Shown in pieces: positions 57,327 to 64,000 of a stretch of 64,000 nt of DNA; the stretch's first letter is position 1; every line of letters starts with the position of its first letter. The stretch is from Arthrobacter sp. 35W (lineage in GTDB: Bacteria > Actinomycetota > Actinomycetes > Actinomycetales > Micrococcaceae): the NCBI RefSeq assembly GCF_000482545.1, contig NZ_KI519454.1, forward strand, positions 2,640,954 to 2,704,953, written 5' to 3'. Made by a program: the position numbers and the translations under genes. The notes below the pieces were generated by a model that ran no database searches, was not told where the DNA came from, and was given only the letters and a program-made list of their open reading frames with translations.

Positions 57327-57368
57327 GAAGGGCGCGGACTGGACCTACAGGTCCGGGCCGTGCCCTTC
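57327..57368. terminator. Convergent stem-loop that includes the 3' coding end of the PCD-fusion gene
   Basis: Arms 57327-57346 and 57349-57368 pair at 17 of 20 positions around a 2-nt centre. The right arm is coding sequence for the last residues of the PCD-glyoxalase protein and the stop codon lies at the tip. Confidence 0.6.
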
Positions 57369-58010
57369 TTCCGTGCACAGGCACACGCGGTTCCCCTGGG
57401 CGTCGGTGACCACCACCCAGCGCGGTGCAAACGTGTGGTCCAGTGACGAGCCTTCGGTGGCTGCCACGGCGTCGAGCGCCTCCCCCACATCCGTCATGCT
57501 CACGTGCACATCCACGTGCATCCGGTTCGGATTCGGGGTGGACGTCTTTTGGAACCACAGCCCCGGGCCGCGTCCATAGGGGTCCACCAGATCGCCATAG
57601 CGGCCCACCTTGTAGCCCAGCGCCACCCGCCACGTCTCGGACACGGCAGAGGGGTCGTCGGTGTCGATGGCGATCTCGTAGCTGCGGTTCAGCGCAGGCT
57701 TCGCCACGGCCCCCAGTTCATGGGCCACGGCCGAGATCTGCTTGGCCAGGGCGATGTCCCTGCTGGTCACCTCGCCGCCCACATCGTGGGAAATCAGCGT
57801 CACGAACAGCATGTTGTAGCGCCAGTCCACGTCCGGGTGGTGGTTGACGGCCTCGGCCAGATCGCCGATGCGGGCCATCAGATCCAGGGCCGCGCGCGAC
57901 GACGGCGCCTTCAGGGCCGCTGTCAGGGCACCTTGGCGGTACCGCCACTGGGGCAGCGACTCAAGTTCGACGTCGATTGCTTCCCTGGTCCATACATCCT
58001 TGGCGCCCAT
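57345..58010 (-). CDS. Pterin-4a-carbinolamine dehydratase fused to a glyoxalase-like domain
   Basis: 221 aa with GGAGG ahead of ATG 58010. Residues 1-100 are a PCD-type dehydratase: AVNHHPDVDWRYNMLFVTLISHDVGGEVTSRDIALA contains the HHPD and SHD-GG-T-D motif. Residues about 105-221 are a VOC/glyoxalase-like half (YEIAIDTDDPSAVSETWRVALGYK, then PRWVVVTDAQGNRVCLC). Only 31 bp after thiG, so it is probably co-transcribed with the riboswitch-controlled thiamine genes. True PCD partners (aromatic amino-acid hydroxylases) are not seen here; a different pterin-like or thiamine-related substrate is possible. Confidence 0.82.
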   Translation of the reverse strand: MGAKDVWTREAIDVELESLPQWRYRQGALTAALKAPSSRAALDLMARIGDLAEAVNHHPDVDWRYNMLFVTLISHDVGGEVTSRDIALAKQISAVAHELGAVAKPALNRSYEIAIDTDDPSAVSETWRVALGYKVGRYGDLVDPYGRGPGLWFQKTSTPNPNRMHVDVHVSMTDVGEALDAVAATEGSSLDHTFAPRWVVVTDAQGNRVCLCTEEGHGPDL

Positions 58011-58041
58011 GATGCCTCCGTGTGGTGTCCAACTGCCGGCT

Positions 58042-60460
<2,419 letters not shown>

Positions 60461-60469
60461 GCTCATTCC

Positions 60470-60608
60470 TTCCCTACGCCGGTATTGGCCGGATCAGGTT
60501 CGCGTCCACGCCGTCATTGGCGCAGGACTGTTCGGTCGGCGCGCGCCGTGTCTTGTGCCAAGACCCAGCAGGTGGCGCCCTCTCAGCCAGCTGTCCTGGC
60601 TCCCGCGG
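60470..60608 (-). promoter_or_regulatory. TPP (THI-box) riboswitch controlling thiO-thiS-thiG
   Basis: On the minus strand the element runs CCGCGGGAGCC, GGCTGAGAGGG (the pyrimidine-sensing helix), then CGAACCTGATC, GGCCAATACC and GGCGTAGGGAAGG, all hallmark THI-box blocks in the right order. A variable arm of about 50 nt lies between them. The 3' end AGGGAAGGA is also the ribosome site of thiO, so ligand binding should hide it. Confidence 0.96.
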
Positions 60609-60616
60609 TACTGAAC

Positions 60617-60623
60617 TAGTCTA
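60617..60623. promoter_or_regulatory. Overlapping back-to-back -10 boxes for thiE and the thiOSG leader
   Basis: Plus strand TAGTCT (60617-60622) lies 7 nt before the thiE ATG; minus strand TAGACT (60623-60618) would start the riboswitch transcript near 60611. The two boxes share five base pairs. Confidence 0.55.
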
Positions 60624-60629
60624 TGAGAC

Positions 60630-61301
60630 ATGACCAATCCTGCTGTTTCCGTGCCCACATCCCGGACAGCGGCCCTTGCGGCCGCCCGCCTCTACCTGTG
60701 CACCGACGCCCGCACCGAGCGCGGCGACTTTGCCGAATTCCTGCACCGTGCCTACGACGGCGGCGTGGACATCATCCAGCTGCGGGACAAGCACACCACC
60801 GCCGGTGAGGAGCTGGAACTGCTGGGCGTGCTGCGTTCCGTGGCCGAGGAACACGGCAAACTCTGGTCCGTGAACGACCGCGGCGATCTGGCCTCGTTGT
60901 CCGGCGCACCGGTGTTCCACATCGGGCAGCAGGATCTCCCCGTGGCCTCCGCCCGCACCCTGCTGGGCACCCCGGTGGCCATCGGCCTCTCCAGCCACAC
61001 CCCGGAGCAGGCGGCCGCGGCGGCCGCCCATCCCGACACCGACTACTTCTGCGTCGGCCCGCTCTGGGCCACACCCACCAAGCCGGGGCGGGCCGCCGTC
61101 GGGCTGGAAATGGTTGAGTACGCCGCCTCGCTGGCGACGGACAAGCCGTGGTTCGCCATCGGCGGCATCGATCTGGGCAATGTGGACTCCGTGGTGGCTG
61201 CCGGCGCCGAGCGCATCGTCGTGGTCCGGGCCATCACCGACGCCGCAGACCCCACCGCCGCGGCCCGCGAACTGCTGACCCACCTGCCAATCCAGGAGTA
61301 G
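60630..61301 (+). CDS. thiE: Thiamine-phosphate synthase
   Basis: 223-aa enzyme joining the pyrimidine diphosphate and thiazole phosphate. Motifs [11 protein letters not shown] (diphosphate-binding region), [35 protein letters not shown] and FAIGGI appear in the expected order. Divergent from thiOSG but not itself behind a riboswitch: only 7 nt separate the -10 box from the ATG, which implies a leaderless mRNA. Confidence 0.95.
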   Translation: MTNPAVSVPTSRTAALAAARLYLCTDARTERGDFAEFLHRAYDGGVDIIQLRDKHTTAGEELELLGVLRSVAEEHGKLWSVNDRGDLASLSGAPVFHIGQQDLPVASARTLLGTPVAIGLSSHTPEQAAAAAAHPDTDYFCVGPLWATPTKPGRAAVGLEMVEYAASLATDKPWFAIGGIDLGNVDSVVAAGAERIVVVRAITDAADPTAAARELLTHLPIQE

Positions 61302-61326
61302 GTCGGCGGTCGAGCCTGCCCAGGTG

Positions 61327-61343
61327 GTCGAGCTCGTCGAGAC
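61327..61343. repeat. Short dispersed-type inverted repeat in convergent gap
   Basis: GTCGAGCTCGTCGAGAC lies between convergent thiE and a TetR gene, with a similar GGTCGAGCCTG just before it. This resembles the TGGTCGAGC-type extragenic repeats I know from Micrococcales genomes. The gap is 47 bp and holds nothing else. Confidence 0.4.
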
Positions 61344-61348
61344 GCGGT

Positions 61349-62056
61349 TCAGCCGGACCCGGGCAGGCCGACCAGCCCGGCCAGGGCATCCAGATGGCAT
61401 TCGAACAGGGCCGCCGGGTCGCCGAAGGTGGCGGCACCATACTGGCCGAAGACCTCGAAGTTCACGGCGCCGAACAGCGCCGCCCAGACCAGCACTCCGC
61501 GGGCCAGCAGCGCCTCCGGCACGGCCAGGCCAAGTTGCGCCTTGATGGCGGACAGGTCCTCCATCAGGGATCCGGTGGACCGGGAACCGGCCTGAACCGG
61601 TTCCAGCACAGCTGCGCCAAATGCGCCGTCGATGATCTCAACCAGTCTGCCGACCACGCGGGTTCCCGGCGCCGTGGTCTGCTCGGCGGGGGCGTTGTAG
61701 CCCGGCACGGGGCTGCCAAAAAGCAGTCCGTAGCGGGCCGGCTCGGCCAGCCCCCACACGCGCACGGCCCGGCCCAGCGCGCGGAACTTGGCGCCGTAGT
61801 CCTGCTCCGGAACCTCCGCCAGCGCCGCATCGACGGCGTCGCCCAGCGCGTTGTAGCCGTCCACCACCAGCAGGGTCAGCAGCTCATCGCGGCTGCCCAC
61901 ATAGCGGTAGACCGCACTGGACACCACGCCCAGATCGCGCGCCACGGCCCGCAGCGACAGCCCCGCCGCGCCATGGAGCGCCAGATGCTCGCGGCCAATC
62001 CGCGTGATGTCCTCCATCGTCCGCAGCCGGGCCCGTTCGCGTGGTGTCTGTGCCAT
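61349..62056 (-). CDS. TetR-family transcriptional regulator (TetR_C_13-like)
   Basis: 235 aa. HTH MEDITRIGREHLALHGAAGLSLRAVARDLGVVSSAVYRYVGSRDELLTLLV at residues about 14-65; a longer C-terminal ligand domain follows. ATG 62056 has a run of G just upstream. Divergent from the epimerase-like gene, with a repeat-rich candidate operator between them, so it most likely represses that gene and perhaps itself. Ligand unknown. Confidence 0.9.
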   Translation of the reverse strand: MAQTPRERARLRTMEDITRIGREHLALHGAAGLSLRAVARDLGVVSSAVYRYVGSRDELLTLLVVDGYNALGDAVDAALAEVPEQDYGAKFRALGRAVRVWGLAEPARYGLLFGSPVPGYNAPAEQTTAPGTRVVGRLVEIIDGAFGAAVLEPVQAGSRSTGSLMEDLSAIKAQLGLAVPEALLARGVLVWAALFGAVNFEVFGQYGAATFGDPAALFECHLDALAGLVGLPGSG

Positions 62057-62076
62057 GCCCCCCACTCTGCCGCCAC

Positions 62077-62111
62077 TTGAGAGCACAGTCAACTTTTGAG
62101 AGCACTGCTCT
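62077..62111. promoter_or_regulatory. Candidate TetR operator and promoter
   Basis: Direct repeats TTGAGAGCAC at 62077-62086 and 62096-62105 (19 bp apart). The second is part of the dyad AGAGCA-C-TGCTCT (62099-62111), which runs into TTGACA (62111-62116), a perfect -35 box with GATTGT 17 nt later for the divergent epimerase gene. Confidence 0.55.
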
Positions 62112-62186
62112 TGACAAGTCGGAAGTGGGGAGTGATTGTTAAACGAGAGCGCCGCTCACATTTCAATCCCACCAAGCGAGGGCACC

Positions 62187-63116
62187 ATGGCACAGCTGAA
62201 GATCGTCACCGGCGCAGGCCCTGTCGGATGGACGGTTGCCACCCAACTGGCCGAGGCCGGGCACCGGGTCCGCGTGCTGACCCGTTCCGGCAGCGGCCCG
62301 GAGCATGGGCTGATCGAGCGCGTGCGGGCGGACGCCTCGGGTGCGCAGGACCTCACTCCCCTCCTCGAGGGCGCGGACGCCGTATTCCACTGCATCCACG
62401 GCTCCTCGTACTCCGCCGCCACATGGCAGCGCGAGCTTCCGAAGGCCGAGGCCGCAGTGCTGGACGCGGCAGGTGCCGCGGGCGCCGTCGTCGTCTTTCC
62501 GGAAAGCCTCTACTCCTACAGCCGGCCGGAATCGCCCATGCTCGAGGATGGCCCGCGCGATGCCGCCGGCGGCAAGCGGGGCGTCCGCACGCAGATGCTG
62601 GCGGCGCGGGCGGCCCATGCCACACCCACCATCAGCGTCGTGGCCTCGGATTTCTTCGGGCCCCAGGTGCTCAACGCCCATGCCGGCGAACGGATGGTTC
62701 CGGCCGTCCTCGCGGGCAAGCGCATCTCCGTGGTCGCCAGCACCTCGACACCGCATTCCTTCACCTACATCTCAGATCTGGCCGCGGCCATGATCAAGGC
62801 TGCGGCCATGCCGGAGCTGTGGAACAGCGTGCTGCATGCCCCCACCGGACCGGCCGTCACCCAGGCGCAGCTCGCCGGAGCCTTCGCTACTGCGGCGGGC
62901 GTAGCACCACCGAAGATCGGCGCCATCCCCGCCTGGTTTGTGCGGGCGGCGGGCATCTTCTCCCCCGGCATCCGCGAACTGGGCGAGACGCTCTACCAAT
63001 TCGAGCGGCCGTTTGTGATGGACTCGGCGCGCAGCCAGCAGCTGCTGGATCTGGCCCCGACAACCCTGACCGAGGCGGCGCTGGCCACCGTGCAGTGGTG
63101 GCGGGCCCGGGCCTAG
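62187..63116 (+). CDS. NAD(P)-dependent epimerase/dehydratase-like protein
   Basis: 309-aa atypical SDR. The cofactor loop is TGAGPVGWTVATQLAEAGHRVRVLTRSG, a GxGxxGxxxA variant; FPESLYSYSRPES occupies the region where the catalytic Tyr is expected, but a clean YxxxK is not evident, so catalysis is uncertain. HSFTYISDLAAAMIKAAA is the usual substrate-domain segment of NmrA or UDP-sugar epimerase relatives. ATG 62187 has GCGAGGG upstream. Regulated probably by the divergent TetR protein. Substrate unknown. Confidence 0.85.
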   Translation: MAQLKIVTGAGPVGWTVATQLAEAGHRVRVLTRSGSGPEHGLIERVRADASGAQDLTPLLEGADAVFHCIHGSSYSAATWQRELPKAEAAVLDAAGAAGAVVVFPESLYSYSRPESPMLEDGPRDAAGGKRGVRTQMLAARAAHATPTISVVASDFFGPQVLNAHAGERMVPAVLAGKRISVVASTSTPHSFTYISDLAAAMIKAAAMPELWNSVLHAPTGPAVTQAQLAGAFATAAGVAPPKIGAIPAWFVRAAGIFSPGIRELGETLYQFERPFVMDSARSQQLLDLAPTTLTEAALATVQWWRARA

Positions 63117-63120
63117 CCTC

Positions 63121-63191
63121 CGTTGAGGCGTGGGCTGGTGACGTTTAGACGCCAGCAAAACGTCACCAGCTCACGCCTCAACGCGGTATTA
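63121..63191. terminator. Giant palindrome between convergent genes (family B, copy 2)
   Basis: 26-bp stem (63121-63146 with 63158-63183) containing one G-T wobble and an 11-nt loop. Outer arm CGTTGAGGCGTGGG parallels 7413-7426, and both elements reach from just after one stop codon to the TTA stop of the opposite gene with similar flanks (TAGCCT on the left, GCG..TTAA on the right). Confidence 0.85.
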
Positions 63192-63692
63192 AGGCTCCAG
63201 CCGGGCCGAGATTTTGCGCAGCAGTTTCGCCGCCAGGGCGCGCTCGTCCTCGTCCAGCCCCGCCAGCAATTCCTGGTCGCGGGCCAGAAAACGGGGAAAC
63301 TCGCGCTCCACCAGGGCGCGGCCGCCATCGGTGAGCTGCAGGAGCACCACGCGGCCGTCGCGCTCCCAGGGCAGCCGCTCCACCAACCCCACCTTGACCA
63401 GCCTGTCGGCCTGCTTGGTGGTGGAGGCGCCGCTGAGCATCGTGGCGGCGGTGACCTCGCTGGCCCGCAGGGGCCTGTCGCTGCGGGCCAGCGAGCACAG
63501 CACATCAAACTCGGCGCGCGAGACCCCTGCGGGCGCCAGGTCGCGCTCCACCCGGGCAAAGATTTGGGCCCCGAGCCGTGAGATCCGCCCAACCACCTCA
63601 ATGGGTGAGACATCCACATCGGGGAACACCAAAGCCCAGTCGCGGCGTGCCCGGTCCACAAAGTCGCCGTCGGATGCTGGAGAACCATTCAT
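63189..63692 (-). CDS. MarR-family transcriptional regulator
   Basis: 167 aa. The winged helix is visible as SRAEFDVLCSLARSDRPLRASEVTAATMLSGASTTKQADRLVKVGLVERLPWERDGRVVLLQLTDGG, including the wing with the conserved DGR. TAGGAT lies 6 nt before the ATG, predicting a leaderless mRNA. Divergent from the FUSC-like gene with a MarR-type palindrome in the 73-bp gap, so it likely controls both. Confidence 0.93.
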   Translation of the reverse strand: MNGSPASDGDFVDRARRDWALVFPDVDVSPIEVVGRISRLGAQIFARVERDLAPAGVSRAEFDVLCSLARSDRPLRASEVTAATMLSGASTTKQADRLVKVGLVERLPWERDGRVVLLQLTDGGRALVEREFPRFLARDQELLAGLDEDERALAAKLLRKISARLEP

Positions 63693-63731
63693 GGATCCAT
63701 CCTAGAGACTGCACTCACATCGTTTACATCT

Positions 63732-63747
63732 ATTTTACTAGTGAAAT
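63732..63747. promoter_or_regulatory. Candidate MarR operator
   Basis: Near-perfect 16-bp palindrome ATTTTACTAGTGAAAT centred on ACTAGT (one mismatched pair), lying just upstream of the TAGTCT -10 box (63754-63759) of the divergent membrane protein gene. Confidence 0.6.
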
Positions 63748-63765
63748 AAATTGTAGTCTTGGAGC

Positions 63766-64000
63766 ATGCCCACCTCCACCATCTCCGCGCCCCGCCGCAC
63801 CCACCAGTTCCACGCGCTCTCCCACGCCGTCTCGGGCTCCGCCTGGCGGTCCGCCTTCGGTGTGCGGCCGGCCGCCGGCGGCATGGGCGTCGCGCTGCGG
63901 GTGGGCCTGGCCGCAGCGTTGATGCTGGTGGTGGGCGGATTGGCCGGGCAGCACCAGCTCGCCGCCCTGGCCTCGCTGGGGGCATTAACCTCCGCCTTTG
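63766..64000 (+). CDS. FUSC-like membrane protein, N-terminal part (cut by window end)
   Basis: 78 codons are visible with no stop before the window ends. After a polar 35-residue start (MPTSTISAPRRTHQFHALSH), the sequence GGMGVALRVGLAAALMLVVGGLAGQHQLAALASLGALTSAF resembles the first helix pair of FUSC/aromatic-acid exporter family proteins (RxGLAAAL, then ALGALTS). TAGTCT lies 6 nt before the ATG, indicating a leaderless mRNA. The MarR gene opposite suggests an efflux role; this remains tentative until the rest is seen. Confidence 0.65.
   Translation, partial: MPTSTISAPRRTHQFHALSHAVSGSAWRSAFGVRPAAGGMGVALRVGLAAALMLVVGGLAGQHQLAALASLGALTSAF

Overview
The window is high-GC chromosomal DNA from an actinobacterium, most likely Micrococcaceae (Arthrobacter or a close relative). 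Evidence for this is the uniformly GC-rich codon use, frequent GTG/TTG starts, many genes that look leaderless, the coproporphyrin-dependent haem pathway, and mycobacterial-type DNA-repair genes (AdnAB, UvrD2, a DUF2342 protease, DUF3107). The genus is an inference. I see no phage, insertion sequence, CRISPR array or defence island; almost everything is chromosomal core.

Layout. (1) 0-7.4 kb: an ABC exporter pair (ATPase plus FtsX-like permease), a membrane-anchored HtrA protease, a TPM-domain protein and PspA, which together look like an envelope-stress group. (2) 7.4-13.6 kb: an ABC-F ATPase, a PQQ-type sugar dehydrogenase lipoprotein, and a molybdate operon (HTH-TOBE regulator, modA, modB, modC). 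(3) 13.6-19.3 kb: two identical initiator tRNA genes flanking an AI-2E-type membrane protein, a hypothetical membrane protein, a cardiolipin synthase with no normal start codon, and two SHOCT-domain proteins. (4) 19.4-39.1 kb: a block I recall being conserved in Mycobacterium (UPF0182, PDZ/Lon-type protease, DUF2342 protease, UvrD2, NudC, AdnB, AdnA, alkyltransferase-like protein). (5) 39.2-42.7 kb: a DEDDh exonuclease and a polar amino-acid ABC importer. (6) 43-53.4 kb: the haem genes, hemE-hemY-hemQ-hemH-hemC-hemD-hemB-hemL on the minus strand and hemA divergent. This set covers glutamyl-tRNA to haem b by the coproporphyrin route, apart from gltX. (7) 53.5-57.3 kb: an SDR, MoeZ, a TetR regulator, DUF3107 and a small membrane protein; moeZ-TetR-DUF3107 appears to continue the block in (4). 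(8) 57.3-61.3 kb: thiamine genes, thiO-thiS-thiG plus a pterin-dehydratase/glyoxalase fusion behind a TPP riboswitch, with thiE divergent from an overlapping promoter. (9) 61.3-64 kb: a TetR/epimerase pair and a MarR/FUSC-like pair, the last running off the window.

The most unusual signal lies between genes. Many gaps, especially convergent ones, are filled by very long, nearly perfect palindromes with stems of 16-30 bp. These fall into at least two sequence families whose outer arms are conserved while the inner stem differs yet remains base-paired. A second recurring pattern is a TANNNT -10 box placed exactly 6-7 nt before the start codon of at least thirteen genes, which predicts widespread leaderless transcription.
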